DNA of 64,000 bases, taken from NCBI RefSeq assembly GCF_040782645.1, contig NZ_CP160403.1, positions 2,356,001-2,420,000 of the forward strand, in the 5' to 3' direction. The position numbers were made by a program, and so were the translations under genes. Each line of letters starts with the position of its first letter. Position 1 is the stretch's first letter. Of this stretch, positions 1-8,982 are shown one piece after another. Source of the DNA: Streptomyces sp. HUAS ZL42. Its GTDB lineage: Bacteria > Actinomycetota > Actinomycetes > Streptomycetales > Streptomycetaceae. The notes beneath the pieces were generated by a model, which saw only the letters and a list, made by a program, of their open reading frames with translations, made no database searches and was not told where the DNA came from.

Positions 1-456
1 GTGCAGGTGGATGGTGTCGATCAGGTCGAGCGCCAGCAGGGAGCGGGCGAGGGCGCCGCTGCCGTGCAGCTGGAGCTCGCCGTCGGTGCGCTCCTTCAGG
101 CCGGTGACCTCCTTGTCCAGGTCGCCGCTGATCACGGTGGTGCCGGACCACTCCGGCCGGTCGAGGGTGGCCGAGGCCACGTACTTCGGCAGGGAATTGA
201 GCCGGGAGGCGACCGGGTTGGCGGGATCGGTCACCTTCGGCCAGTACGCCGCGAAGATGTCGTACGTGCGGCGGCCGAGGAGGAACGCGCCCGCGCGGTC
301 GAAGAGCTCCGAGATGAACCGGCCGAAGTCCTCGTCGCTGTACGGAAAGCTCCAGCCGCCCTGCTCGAAGCCGTCCCTGCGGTCCTCCTGGGGGCCGCCG
401 GGTGCCTGGTAGACGCCGTCGAGGGTGACGAAGATGTTGTGGACGAGCTTGCCCAT
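1..456 (-). CDS. Dihydrofolate reductase/RibD C-terminal family protein (partial)
   Basis: Reverse-strand frame opening with ATG at 456, preceded by a GGAGG ribosome site about 10 nt upstream, and running off the window start, so the C-terminus is missing. The visible ~152 residues begin MGKLVHNIFVTLDGVYQAPG and contain GRRTYDIFAAYWP and LQLHGSGALARSLL. These are hallmarks of the RibD_C/DHFR-like NADPH-dependent reductase superfamily, which is common as uncharacterised small reductases in actinobacteria. The true substrate cannot be read from the sequence. It lies downstream of the allantoin operon on the same strand but is separated by about 100 nt, so a functional link is not implied. Confidence 0.85.
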   Translation of the reverse strand, partial: MGKLVHNIFVTLDGVYQAPGGPQEDRRDGFEQGGWSFPYSDEDFGRFISELFDRAGAFLLGRRTYDIFAAYWPKVTDPANPVASRLNSLPKYVASATLDRPEWSGTTVISGDLDKEVTGLKERTDGELQLHGSGALARSLLALDLIDTIHLH

Positions 457-553
457 GGCGGGTGCCTTCCTCCCTGAGGTGGGGTCTGCGGTCATCAGTG
501 CAGACCCCGGCGGCACCCGCAACTCATCGGTCGTCCGTACGGTCCATCAGCGC

Positions 554-1684
554 TCAGCCGCCCAGCTCCTGGTGCCGTGCGGCCAGGCGACTCGCGCCCT
601 CCTCCGTCAGCGAGCCGTACAGCCGCAGACGCGAGATGCCGCCGTCGGGGAAGATGTCCACGCGCGCGTGCGTGCCGACCGCCGAAGTCGGCAGTACGAA
701 GCGGTGGTTGGTGTCGGGCTGGAGGCGGGTGCGCGGGAGGATCTCCGTCCACGCGCCGTCCGCGCCGTCCTTGACGGACACCGACGCCCACCCGGCCGCG
801 TTGCCCTTCAGGTACGCCGTGTCGATCTCGATCGCGCGGATCCGGGACTGCGCCACCAGCCGGTAGCGGATCCAGTCGTTGCCCTGGTCCCGGCGGCGGC
901 GTGTCTCCCAGCCGTCGTCCATCTTGCGGGAGCGGCCGGGCTGGATGGTGTTCGTGGCCGGGGAGTAGAAGAGGTTGGAGGCGTCCTCCGCCTGGCCGCC
1001 GTTCTCCAGGGCGACCACGTCGAAGGTGCCGAGGGCCTCCAGCCATGCCGGGTCCGCAACCACCTCGCCGTACACCCGCAGGCGCGCGATTCCGCCGTCG
1101 GGGTGCTGGTTGACGCGCAGGTGGGTGAAGCGCTGTTCCAGCGAGACGGGGAAACCGTTCGCCGCATGGCCGCCGACCGCCGTGCGCGGCACCAGCGTCG
1201 TCCACTTCACGTCGTCCCCGAGGAGCTCGCCGGGCGACGGGGAGCCCGGCACGGAGGTCCCCTCGATCGACACCGCCTGCGGGTAGTTGCCGCGGAAGTG
1301 GGCCGTGTCGACGACGATGCCGCGGATCACGCCGGGCGCGCCCAGACGTACCAGCGCCCAGTCGTGGTCCTCGGCCGTGGGCCAGGGCTGGTCGGCCGAG
1401 GTCCCGCGGCGGCGGCGCGTCTCCCAGCCGTCCATGACCTTGCCCTTGTGCCCGAAGTGCTCGGGGTCGAACTCGGCTCGGCCGGGCACCAGCAGGTTCT
1501 CGCGCTGGGCGAAGAACTCGTCGTTGGCGGCGACGACCCCCGCGCCGAGCTGCCGGTCGGCGAGGTTGGCGTACCGGGTGAAGGGGAAGTCGGCGGTGCG
1601 GTAGTCCGCGTACGGGTCACCGCCTCCGTAGGGGTTCGCGTCGCCGGTGAAGGGAGCCGAAGGGGATTGCTGCTGCGCCGTCAC
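554..1684 (-). CDS. alc: Allantoicase
   Basis: 376 aa with two tandem repeats of the allantoicase beta-sandwich domain. Each repeat carries a near-identical GWETRRRR motif (DGWETRRRRG and DDGWETRRRRD) and a second repeated element, HLRVNQHPDGGIARLRVYGE / RVDIFPDGGISRLRLYG. The family hydrolyses allantoate to ureidoglycolate and urea. The gene follows allantoinase by about 50 nt on the same strand, so the two form an allB-alc operon reading away from the divergent regulator allR. The start used is GTG at 1684; its ribosome site is weak (AAAGG about 14 nt upstream), which fits coupling to the upstream gene. Length is usual for bacterial allantoicase. Confidence 0.95.
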   Translation of the reverse strand: MTAQQQSPSAPFTGDANPYGGGDPYADYRTADFPFTRYANLADRQLGAGVVAANDEFFAQRENLLVPGRAEFDPEHFGHKGKVMDGWETRRRRGTSADQPWPTAEDHDWALVRLGAPGVIRGIVVDTAHFRGNYPQAVSIEGTSVPGSPSPGELLGDDVKWTTLVPRTAVGGHAANGFPVSLEQRFTHLRVNQHPDGGIARLRVYGEVVADPAWLEALGTFDVVALENGGQAEDASNLFYSPATNTIQPGRSRKMDDGWETRRRRDQGNDWIRYRLVAQSRIRAIEIDTAYLKGNAAGWASVSVKDGADGAWTEILPRTRLQPDTNHRFVLPTSAVGTHARVDIFPDGGISRLRLYGSLTEEGASRLAARHQELGG

Positions 1685-1735
1685 GGTGATCAGGTCTGCC
1701 TTTCGGGAGTCGGCCGCTGCGGGTGCGGGCGGTAA

Positions 1736-3076
1736 TCAGGGGTTCCGGGTGAGGAGTTCGCCCTTCGGTTCGGTGAACGCGCCGTCGGCCACGATGCGTT
1801 CGCCACGCAGCCAGGTGGACTTCACGACGCCGTACAGGGTCCTGCCCGCGTACGCCGTGACCCGGTTGCGGTGCTGGAGGGCCGCCGGGTCGACCGTGAA
1901 CGTCGCGTCGGGTGCGAGGACCGCGAAGTCGGCGTCGCGGCCCGGCGCGATGGCGCCCTTGCGATCGTCGAGCCCCACCAGCTGTGCCGTGCGCGTCGAC
2001 ATCCAGCGGACCACGTCCTCCAGGCCGTGTCCCCGCTTGCGGGCCTCGGTCCAGACCGCCGCCAGGCTCAGCTGGAGGCCGGATATGCCGCCCCAGGCGG
2101 TGGCGAAGTCGTCGGTCTTCAGGTCGGCGGTCGACGGCGAGTGGTCGGTCACCACGCAGTCGATCGTGCCGTCCGCCAGCGCCTGCCACAGCAGGTCCTG
2201 GTTGGCGGCCTCACGGATGGGCGGGCAGCACTTGAACTCGCTGGCGCCGTCGGGGACCTCCTCGGCGGTCAGGGTCAGATAGTGGGGGCAGGTCTCGACG
2301 GTGATCCGCACACCGTCCGCCCTGGCCGCCGCGATCAGCGGCAGCGCGTCGCTCGACGACAGGTGGAGCACGTGCACGCGCGCTTGGAGGCGCTTCGCCC
2401 GTTCGATCAGGCTCGCGATCGCCGTGTCCTCGGCGCCACGGGGACGGGAGGCCAGGAAGTCGGCGTACTTCGGGCCACCCTGCTGCGGGGCGGCGTCGAG
2501 GTGGTGCGGATCCTCGGCATGCACGATCAGCAGGCCGTCGAAGGAGGCGATCTCGGCCAGCGACCGGGCGAGCCGCTCCTGGTCGAGGTGCGGGAACTCG
2601 TCCACCCCGGACGGCGACAGGAAGGCCTTGAAGCCGAAGACCCCGGCCGCGTGCAGCGGGCGCAGGTCCTCTACGTTGTCGGGCAGGGCGCCGCCCCAGA
2701 AGCCGACGTCGATGTGCGCCTTGTCGGCGGCCACCTTCTGCTTCGTACGGAGGTTCTCCACCGTCGTGGTCGGCGGGAGCGAGTTGAGGGGCATGTCGAC
2801 CAGGGTGGTGATGCCGCCGGCCGCCGCGGCGCGCGTGGCGGTCCAGAAGCCCTCCCACTCGGTGCGGCCCGGGTCGTTGACGTGCACGTGGGTGTCGACG
2901 AGGCCGGGCAGCAGGACGTCGTCGCCGAGGTCCTCCAGGCGTGCGGCGGCGGGAGGGGGCGCGTCGTACGGCAGAACGGCTGTGATCTTCCCGGCGGAGA
3001 CGGCGACCGATGCGGCGCGTGTCCCCTCCGGGGTGATGACGCGTGTCGAGCGAAGCACCAGTTCTGCGTCGGACAC
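1736..3076 (-). CDS. allB: Allantoinase
   Basis: 446 aa cyclic amidohydrolase that opens the hydantoin ring of allantoin to allantoate. The binuclear-metal signature is complete: HxH in [10 protein letters not shown] near the N-terminus, the carbamylatable Lys in [11 protein letters not shown], His in IVHAEDPHH, His in [11 protein letters not shown] and Asp in [12 protein letters not shown] start at 3076 is preceded by a GAGAGGGG ribosome site. It is the first gene of the minus-strand ureide operon. The roughly 270-bp region to the divergent allR contains the palindromic elements described at 3101-3157, so repression by AllR and relief by a ureide-pathway metabolite is the expected control. 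Confidence 0.96.
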   Translation of the reverse strand: MSDAELVLRSTRVITPEGTRAASVAVSAGKITAVLPYDAPPPAAARLEDLGDDVLLPGLVDTHVHVNDPGRTEWEGFWTATRAAAAGGITTLVDMPLNSLPPTTTVENLRTKQKVAADKAHIDVGFWGGALPDNVEDLRPLHAAGVFGFKAFLSPSGVDEFPHLDQERLARSLAEIASFDGLLIVHAEDPHHLDAAPQQGGPKYADFLASRPRGAEDTAIASLIERAKRLQARVHVLHLSSSDALPLIAAARADGVRITVETCPHYLTLTAEEVPDGASEFKCCPPIREAANQDLLWQALADGTIDCVVTDHSPSTADLKTDDFATAWGGISGLQLSLAAVWTEARKRGHGLEDVVRWMSTRTAQLVGLDDRKGAIAPGRDADFAVLAPDATFTVDPAALQHRNRVTAYAGRTLYGVVKSTWLRGERIVADGAFTEPKGELLTRNP

Positions 3077-3100
3077 CCGAACCCCTCTCTCTGCCGCCGT

Positions 3101-3157
3101 TTTACTTCCGGGAAACGGGATTTACTTCCACGTAACGGAATTCAACGTTCTGTTGAA
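3101..3157. promoter_or_regulatory. Predicted AllR operator cluster upstream of allB
   Basis: Two 20-bp direct repeats lie head to tail (TTTACTTCC-N4-AACGG at 3101-3120 and 3121-3140). The second contains the palindrome TTCC-acgtaac-GGAA (3126-3140). It is followed by a perfect inverted repeat TTCAAC-N5-GTTGAA (3141-3157). The stretch is AT-richer than its surroundings and sits 25-80 nt before allB. The TTCC-N7-GGAA element recurs before malate synthase (5757-5771) with 12 of 15 identical bases. IclR-family regulators usually bind such short palindromes; assignment to AllR is inference. Confidence 0.65.
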
Positions 3158-3350
3158 GGAGTCTTCACTCCCGCCCTTGCGCCGTCAAGAGGCACACTCT
3201 CCACAGTGCACCCCGGGGCCCACACTCTGGATGTTTTCACAACGCGGAATTAGAATTTCACCCAGCAGAACGTAGCTACACACAAGCGGGGAGTCAACCG
3301 ACTGCCGGGTAGGCTTCTGCCCTTCCCGCCAGTCCCGAAAGGAACGCGCC

Positions 3351-4148
3351 GTGCCGACGTCCAGCGCCAGCACCACCGACTCCGCCAAGTCCGCCGGCGG
3401 CGGGGTCCAGTCCCTCGAGCGCGCCTTCGACCTGCTCGAGCGGATGGCGGACGCCGGCGGCGAGGTCGGGCTGAGCGAGCTGTCCGCGAGCAGCGGGCTG
3501 CCGCTGCCCACCATCCACCGCCTCATGCGCACGCTGGTCACCTGCGGTTACGTGCGCCAGCAGGCCAACCGCCGCTACGCCCTCGGCCCCCGCCTGATCC
3601 GCCTCGGCGAGTCCGCCTCCCGTCTGCTCGGCACCTGGGCCCGCCCCTACCTGGCCCGCCTGGTAGAGGAGACCGGGGAGACGGCGAACATGGCGCTGCT
3701 CGACGGCGACGAGATCGTCTACGTCGCACAGGTGCCGTCCAAGCACTCGATGCGCATGTTCACCGAGGTCGGCCGGCGCGTCCTGCCGCACTCCACGGGC
3801 GTCGGCAAGGCGCTGCTCGCGGGCTTCCCCGACGACGAGGTGCGCGCCCTGCTGGCCCGCACCGGCATGCCCGCCGCGACGGAGAAGACGATCACCACGC
3901 CCGAGGGCTTCCTCGCCGCACTGGAGGACGTGCGGCGCAACGGGTACGCGATCGACGACAACGAGCAGGAGATCGGTGTGCGCTGCCTGGCGGTCTCCGT
4001 GCCCGGCTCCCCCACCGCCGCCGCCATCTCCATCTCCGGCCCGGCCGGCCGGGTCACGGAGGTGGCCACGGACAGGATCGTGCCGGTGCTGCAGCAGGTG
4101 GCCGTGGAGCTGTCCGACGCGCTCACCACCTCGGCGCCGACGGCCTAG
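3351..4148 (+). CDS. allR: IclR-family transcriptional regulator of allantoin catabolism
   Basis: 265 aa. An N-terminal winged helix-turn-helix (about residues 20-80; SLERAFDLLERMADAGGEVG, then SSGLPLPTIHRLMRTL) is followed by the IclR effector-binding domain (about 90-260), with the conserved HSTGVGKALLA and GYAIDDNEQEIGVRCLAV segments. Start is GTG at 3351 after GAAAGGAAC. It is divergent from allB-alc. The synteny allantoicase, allantoinase, IclR regulator, malate synthase matches the AllR locus of S. coelicolor, where AllR controls ureide breakdown and the glyoxylate drain. Likely a repressor released by a pathway metabolite. Confidence 0.9.
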   Translation: MPTSSASTTDSAKSAGGGVQSLERAFDLLERMADAGGEVGLSELSASSGLPLPTIHRLMRTLVTCGYVRQQANRRYALGPRLIRLGESASRLLGTWARPYLARLVEETGETANMALLDGDEIVYVAQVPSKHSMRMFTEVGRRVLPHSTGVGKALLAGFPDDEVRALLARTGMPAATEKTITTPEGFLAALEDVRRNGYAIDDNEQEIGVRCLAVSVPGSPTAAAISISGPAGRVTEVATDRIVPVLQQVAVELSDALTTSAPTA

Positions 4149-4267
4149 GGGCGACGGCCTGGACGGCCTAGGGGACCCACACGTTCGGTCCGTCACCGGG
4201 AGCGGTGGGGGCACGCCGCTCCTAGCCTGTGGGCAAAGGAGACCGACGGCGGAGCGGGGTGCGCACC

Positions 4268-4576
4268 ATGCTGCAGGAGAACAAGCACTGGTCCTCGGGG
4301 AGCTGGCAGATCAAAGAGGGAAGTGCCGACGAGTTCGTCGAACGCTGGCGGGAGTTCCTCATCTGGACCAAGGAGGCGAACACGGGCTTCCTCGGGGCTC
4401 GGCTGATCCGCAGCCTGAACAGCCCGAACTCCTTCGTGTCCTTCGCTGCCTGGCAGGATCTCGACTCGATGCGCGCCTGGCAGGGTTCACCCGAGTTCGC
4501 CGAGCGCTTCAGCGCCTGCCGCGCCCTGTGCGAGGACATGCAGAGCGGCGGCTACGAGCTGGTCGTCACCGTCTGA
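4268..4576 (+). CDS. Antibiotic biosynthesis monooxygenase (ABM)-fold protein
   Basis: About 102 aa from ATG 4268, a dimeric ferredoxin-like alpha/beta-barrel candidate. It has the pattern of ABM-domain proteins: a strand (HWSSGSWQIKEGSADEFVER), a helix with FLIWTKE, then GFLGARLIRSLNSPNSFVSFAAW and a C-terminal helix. The reaction is unknown; many such proteins are quinol or heme related or have no proven activity. GTG codons at 4229 and 4259 are in-frame alternatives; AAAGGAG at 4235 and GGAG at 4251 do not settle the choice. It lies between allR and the nucleotidyltransferase with no clear tie to either. Confidence 0.75.
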   Translation: MLQENKHWSSGSWQIKEGSADEFVERWREFLIWTKEANTGFLGARLIRSLNSPNSFVSFAAWQDLDSMRAWQGSPEFAERFSACRALCEDMQSGGYELVVTV

Positions 4577-4597
4577 GCGCCGCGTGCCCGCCACGGC

Positions 4598-4912
4598 TCA
4601 ACGGCGCGGCGGCTCCCCGAACAGCTCCACCGCGTGCCGCACGTCCGACAGGCCCCGCGCCAGGGCGCTGACCGAGCCGATGGCGCCGGCGATCAGCAGC
4701 AGGGAGCTGCGCAGGCGGGGGATCTCCGGGACCCCGCCCGCGGTCATCGCTGCGAGGGCGGCCAGTTCGTCCTCGGCGATGGCCCGGTCCGGGAACTCCG
4801 CGGGATGCGCGGCGAGTTCCCGGCGCAGCCGGGACACGGCCGTCCTCAGCTCCGCCACCCTCGGATCCTCGTCGCTGCCGGTCACTGGCCTCTGCCCCAA
4901 GCTCCGCAACAC
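4598..4912 (-). CDS. DUF5955-like small helical protein
   Basis: About 104 aa on the minus strand; start GTG at 4912 is preceded by a GGGGGGAG ribosome site. An inner GTG at 4885 is possible. The sequence is alpha-helical (DEDPRVAELRTAVSRLRREL, then AIAEDELAALAAMTAGG). It ends in a hydrophobic stretch, LLLIAGAIGSVSALA, before a short conserved tail, AVELFGEPPRR. This matches a family seen across Streptomyces without known function. It is convergent with the ABM gene. Confidence 0.7.
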   Translation of the reverse strand: MLRSLGQRPVTGSDEDPRVAELRTAVSRLRRELAAHPAEFPDRAIAEDELAALAAMTAGGVPEIPRLRSSLLLIAGAIGSVSALARGLSDVRHAVELFGEPPRR

Positions 4913-5090
4913 AGCTCTCCCCCCCTGCATGCACCGCCCGCTGTCCCGCCCGACATCCCCGTGGCGTTGGTCGGGCGCCGGGGGGACGCGGGTCAGTAAA
5001 CGCCACCCGATGCCGGGTGCGCCACTGTGCGGACCGAAATTCAGCCCTTCGAAGCCGTGCGGTCGCCGCCCGGTCAGGTATGCAGGACGT

Positions 5091-5690
5091 ATGACGCAAA
5101 GGCAGGACCAGGTCGCCGGGTTGCTCCTCGCGGCGGGCGGGGGGCGACGGCTCGGCGGGCGGCCCAAGGCGCTGCTCGAACACCGGGGGCGTCCGCTGGT
5201 GGAGTACGCGGTGGGGGCGCTGCGCGCCGCCGGGTGCACGCGCGTCCATGTGGTCCTGGGGGCCCGCTCCGATGCCGTACGGGAGCGCGCCCGGCTCGAC
5301 GGCTGCGTGCTCGTGGAGAACCCGCACTGGCAGCAGGGCATGGGCTCCTCCCTGCGGGCCGGGCTCGACTCGCTCACCGGCACGGGGGCCGGAGCCGCGC
5401 TCGTGTCGCTGGTCGACCAGCCCGGGATCGGGCCGGCGGCCCTGGCGCGGGTGATCGGCGCGTACCGGGGGGAGACGTCCCTGGCCTCCGCCGCGTACGA
5501 CGGGCAGCGCGGGCATCCGGTCCTCCTCGGCGCCGCCCACTGGGCCGGCATCGCGGCGGCCGCGACCGGCGACCGGGGGGCGCGCGCCTATCTGAAGGAG
5601 CACGAGGAGGCCATCACGCTCGTCGAGTGCGGGGATGTGGCGCGGCCGTACGACATCGACACGGAGGCGGACCTCGTCCACCTTGAGTGA
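5091..5690 (+). CDS. MobA/MocA-like nucleotidyltransferase
   Basis: 199 aa GT-A fold enzyme. The N-terminal signature GLLLAAGGGRRLGGRPKALL is the NTP-binding loop of the MobA/MocA family. Other conserved parts are GCTRVHVVLGA, HWQQGMGSSLRAGL, SLVDQPGIGP, the motif GHPVLLGAAHW and the C-terminal YDIDTEADL. MocA-type enzymes add CMP to molybdopterin for xanthine-dehydrogenase-type hydroxylases. The position between allantoin genes and malate synthase suggests service to a purine-oxidising molybdoenzyme encoded elsewhere. Start ATG at 5091; no strong ribosome site is seen. Substrate specificity is inferred from context only. Confidence 0.85.
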   Translation: MTQRQDQVAGLLLAAGGGRRLGGRPKALLEHRGRPLVEYAVGALRAAGCTRVHVVLGARSDAVRERARLDGCVLVENPHWQQGMGSSLRAGLDSLTGTGAGAALVSLVDQPGIGPAALARVIGAYRGETSLASAAYDGQRGHPVLLGAAHWAGIAAAATGDRGARAYLKEHEEAITLVECGDVARPYDIDTEADLVHLE

Positions 5691-5756
5691 GCGGTACGGC
5701 ACTGAGCGCCACGTTGGCTCGACTCAGAGAATCTCGACATCAACAAACCATTGAAG

Positions 5757-5771
5757 TTCCACGATAAGGAA
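5757..5771. promoter_or_regulatory. Predicted AllR operator upstream of aceB
   Basis: TTCC-acgataa-GGAA, about 100 nt before the malate synthase start, inside an AT-rich patch. The flanks extend the symmetry to AGTTCC / GGAAACT. Twelve of 15 bases equal the element before allB. The shared site suggests that allantoin breakdown and glyoxylate use are switched together. Confidence 0.65.
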
Positions 5772-5873
5772 ACTACTATCCACTGTTCAGAAGCGCTCGA
5801 CTGCTCTCCGGGCGCCGACCGCCGTACCCGGGTCGACTGGCACCCGGTGCCTCGCTGAAGGAAGTGACAGCTC

Positions 5874-7499
5874 ATGTCCGCACCAGCGCCGTCCCCGCTG
5901 GCCATCGTCGACGCCGAGCCCCTGCCCCGGCAGAAGGAGGTCCTCACCGACGCGGCGCTCGCCTTCGTGGCGGAGCTGCACCGGCGGTTCACGCCCCGCC
6001 GCGACGAGCTCCTCGCCCGCCGTGCGGAGCGCCGCGCCGAGATCGCCCGCACCTCGACGCTCGACTTCCTCCCGGAGACCGCCGCGATCCGCGCCGACGA
6101 CTCCTGGAGGGTGGCCCCGTCCCCCGCGGCCCTCGACGACCGCCGTGTCGAGATCACCGGCCCCACCGACCGCAAGATGACCATCAACGCCCTCAACTCG
6201 GGCGCGAAGGTGTGGCTCGCGGACTTCGAGGACGCCTCGGCGCCGACGTGGGAGAACGTCGTCCTCGGTCAGGTCAATCTGGCCGACGCCTACACCCGGA
6301 ACATCGACTTCACCGACCCGGTGAGCGGCAAGCCGTACGCTCTGCGCCCGGACGAGGAGCTCGCGACGGTCGTGATGCGCCCGCGCGGCTGGCACCTCGA
6401 CGAGCGGCATCTCGTGGACGCGAACGGCACCCAGGTCCCCGGCGCCTTCGTCGACTTCGGCCTGTACTTCTTCCACAACGCCCAGCGCCTGCTCGACCTC
6501 GGCAAGGGCCCGTACTTCTACCTCCCCAAGACGGAGTCGCACCTGGAGGCCCGCCTCTGGAACGACGTCTTCGTCTTCGCCCAGGACTACGTCGGCATCC
6601 CGCAGGGCACCATCCGCGCCACCGTGCTGATCGAGACGATCACGGCCGCGTACGAGATGGAGGAGATCCTCTACGAACTCCGCGACCACGCCTCCGGATT
6701 GAACGCCGGCCGCTGGGACTACCTGTTCTCCATCGTCAAGAACTTCCGTGACGGCGGGCCCAGGTTCGTCCTGCCGGACCGCAACGCGGTCACGATGACG
6801 GCCCCGTTCATGCGCGCGTACACCGAACTCCTCGTCCGCACCTGCCACAAGCGGGGCGCGCACGCGATCGGCGGCATGGCCGCCTTCATCCCCTCCCGCC
6901 GCGACGAGGAGGTCAACAAGGTCGCCTTCGAGAAGGTCAAGGCCGACAAGGACCGGGAGGCGAACGACGGTTTCGACGGCTCGTGGGTCGCCCACCCCGA
7001 CCTGGTCCCGCTCGCCATGGAGTCCTTCGACAAGATCCTCGGCGACCGGCCCAACCAGAAGGACCGCCTGCGCGAGGACGTCCACGTCGAGGCCGCCGAC
7101 CTGATCGCGATCGACTCCCTGGCCGTCAAGCCGACGTACAACGGCCTGATCAACGCCGTGCAGGTCGGCATCCGTTACATCGAGGCCTGGCTGCGCGGCC
7201 TCGGCGCGGTCGCCATCTTCAACCTGATGGAGGACGCGGCCACCGCCGAGATCTCCCGCTCGCAGATCTGGCAGTGGATCAACGCCGGTGTCGAGTTCGA
7301 GAACGGCGAGAAGGCCACGCCGGAGCTGGCCCGCAAGGTCGCCGCCGAGGAACTGCAGAACATCCGCGCGGAGATCGGCGAGGAGGCGTTCGCGGCCGGC
7401 CACTGGCAGCAGGCCCACGATCTGCTGCTCCAGGTCGCCCTCGACGAGGACTACGCGGACTTCCTGACGCTGCCTGCCTACGAGCAGCTGCAAGGCTGA
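5874..7499 (+). CDS. aceB: Malate synthase A
   Basis: 541 aa, the usual length of the short (A-type) malate synthases. It condenses glyoxylate with acetyl-CoA to malate. Family signatures include [73 protein letters not shown] and [13 protein letters not shown]. Start ATG 5874 is preceded by GAAGGAAGTGAC. Next to ureide catabolism it would consume glyoxylate released from ureidoglycolate. No isocitrate lyase lies nearby, which supports the ureide role over the classic glyoxylate bypass. Confidence 0.97.
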   Translation: MSAPAPSPLAIVDAEPLPRQKEVLTDAALAFVAELHRRFTPRRDELLARRAERRAEIARTSTLDFLPETAAIRADDSWRVAPSPAALDDRRVEITGPTDRKMTINALNSGAKVWLADFEDASAPTWENVVLGQVNLADAYTRNIDFTDPVSGKPYALRPDEELATVVMRPRGWHLDERHLVDANGTQVPGAFVDFGLYFFHNAQRLLDLGKGPYFYLPKTESHLEARLWNDVFVFAQDYVGIPQGTIRATVLIETITAAYEMEEILYELRDHASGLNAGRWDYLFSIVKNFRDGGPRFVLPDRNAVTMTAPFMRAYTELLVRTCHKRGAHAIGGMAAFIPSRRDEEVNKVAFEKVKADKDREANDGFDGSWVAHPDLVPLAMESFDKILGDRPNQKDRLREDVHVEAADLIAIDSLAVKPTYNGLINAVQVGIRYIEAWLRGLGAVAIFNLMEDAATAEISRSQIWQWINAGVEFENGEKATPELARKVAAEELQNIRAEIGEEAFAAGHWQQAHDLLLQVALDEDYADFLTLPAYEQLQG

Positions 7500-7651
7500 C
7501 CAATCGGAATAGCTGTCCGTAGTGAGCCTGTGGCGGACTGTCACGCACACGCCCGGCGCCCAGGCGACGTCGGGCACCCTCCTCGGTTCGGCCGCAAGGC
7601 CTGCCGACCAGCGTCCGGAGGGACGTGCCACGCGGGCTGGGTCAGAGGCGC

Positions 7652-7927
7652 TCACTTGTCCGAGTGGCCCAGGGACTTCCCCGGGGCCACTCGGTCGCGT
7701 ACGGCCTGCTTCACGGCCGTCGGTTCCGGGAAGCCCTGTTCGCGGCGGTCCCAGACCACCTCGTCGTTCACCCGGACGACGAAGACCCCGCCCTTGCCGG
7801 GCTTCAGGGACAGTTCCGTCAGCTCCGTCTCGAAGGTCGTGAGCAGCTCCTGGGCCAGCCAGGCCGCCCGCGGCAGCCAGCGGCACCGGGTGCAGTACTC
7901 GATCTCGACGCGCTGGATGTCACTCAT
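7652..7927 (-). CDS. Rdx (SelT/SelW/SelH-like) thioredoxin-fold protein
   Basis: 91 aa. It begins MSDIQRVEIEYCTRCRWLPR, with the CxxC motif (CTRC) right after the first beta strand, and continues with KPGKGGVFVVRVNDEVVWDR and FPEPTAVKQAVRDRV. This is the pattern of the selenoprotein W-related Rdx family, here with cysteine in place of selenocysteine. These are small redox proteins of uncertain partner. Its ATG overlaps the stop of the upstream HipA-like gene by 4 nt (ATGA), so the two are translationally coupled. Confidence 0.88.
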   Translation of the reverse strand: MSDIQRVEIEYCTRCRWLPRAAWLAQELLTTFETELTELSLKPGKGGVFVVRVNDEVVWDRREQGFPEPTAVKQAVRDRVAPGKSLGHSDK

Positions 7928-8832
7928 CCCAGGTGCACCGACCAATCCTGTTCCGCCGCCGGTTTGCCGTGCAGGTCCGGGACCCGCTTGAGCCAGTTCG
8001 GGCGGCCCTGTTGTGTGCGTGCCGCGCGGAGGGCCTCCTCGGCGGCGAGTTCCTCCCGGGTGGGGAAGTCCGTGGGGAGCCAGGCGGCGGACGCCTGGAC
8101 GCGCGCGTGGAGGTAGTCCACGTACGCCTTCCGGATCTCGTCCGGCGTCCCCGGCTCGTCCGCCAGCCAGGCGTCCGGCACTGCGGCCGTGACCTCCCGG
8201 AGCAGATCGAGTGTCACCCGTGGCGCCAGCTCCGCGTCGGCCGCCCGCACGTCCGGCGCGTAGTGGCCGAGGGCGTGGTGGCGGAAGTCGTACGCCTTCG
8301 CGGGGTCGGAGGTGTCCCAGCGGTGGTGGAAGACGAGCGCGGCGCCGTGGTCGATGAGCCACAGACGCGGGGGCACGATCCCGAACGTCGGCCAGACCAT
8401 CAGGTTGGAGCTGTGGACGGTGCGGTCGACGTTCACGGTCAGGGCGTCAAGCCAGACGATCCTGCCCGCCTCCAGCGGGTCCACCCGGAAGGTCCTGGCG
8501 ACCTCCTGGGTGAAGTCCTTCGCGCCCGGCAGGTAGTCCATGCCGAGATTGAGCCCCGCGCTCGCGTCGTGGAGGTCGCGGACCTCCTGGTGCGGCTCGT
8601 GCCCGGCGATCGACGGGTCGAAGTGCACGAGGACCAGCTCCGGGAACCGCAGCCCCAGGGCGCGGGCCAGCTCGCCGACGATCACCTCGGCCACCAGCGC
8701 CTTGCGGCCCTGCGCGGAGCCGGTGAACTTCACGACGTAGGTGCCCAGGTCGTCGGCCTCGACGACGCCGGGGACGGAGCCGCCGGTCCTCAGGGGTGCG
8801 ACGTAGCGGGTTGCGGTGACCTCAGTCAGCAT
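7924..8832 (-). CDS. HipA-fold Ser/Thr kinase-like protein
   Basis: 302 aa. It shows the core of HipA/PI4K-type kinases: a nucleotide-binding N-lobe (GTYVVKFTGSAQGRKALVAE), a catalytic-loop-like segment LDALTVNVDRTVHSSNLMVW with Asp, His and Asn as in HipA, and a DFG-equivalent in LWLIDHGAALVFHH. The family phosphorylates proteins, but no target is visible. It lacks the upstream HipB-type antitoxin expected for a toxin-antitoxin pair. Instead it is coupled (4-nt overlap) to a Rdx redox protein, so the pair probably has a different cellular role. Confidence 0.82.
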   Translation of the reverse strand: MLTEVTATRYVAPLRTGGSVPGVVEADDLGTYVVKFTGSAQGRKALVAEVIVGELARALGLRFPELVLVHFDPSIAGHEPHQEVRDLHDASAGLNLGMDYLPGAKDFTQEVARTFRVDPLEAGRIVWLDALTVNVDRTVHSSNLMVWPTFGIVPPRLWLIDHGAALVFHHRWDTSDPAKAYDFRHHALGHYAPDVRAADAELAPRVTLDLLREVTAAVPDAWLADEPGTPDEIRKAYVDYLHARVQASAAWLPTDFPTREELAAEEALRAARTQQGRPNWLKRVPDLHGKPAAEQDWSVHLG

Positions 8833-8982
8833 TTTCCCGGGCCACCCGAGTCTCCGGCCTCACCGTCCACGACCTCCCAGCACGCGTACCCCAGGGAAGC
8901 GAGCATACCGGGGCGGCGTCGAACACAATCGGATCATCGGGCATGCTGAACAGTGGTTCGACAGTGAACGGCGAGGGGAGCT

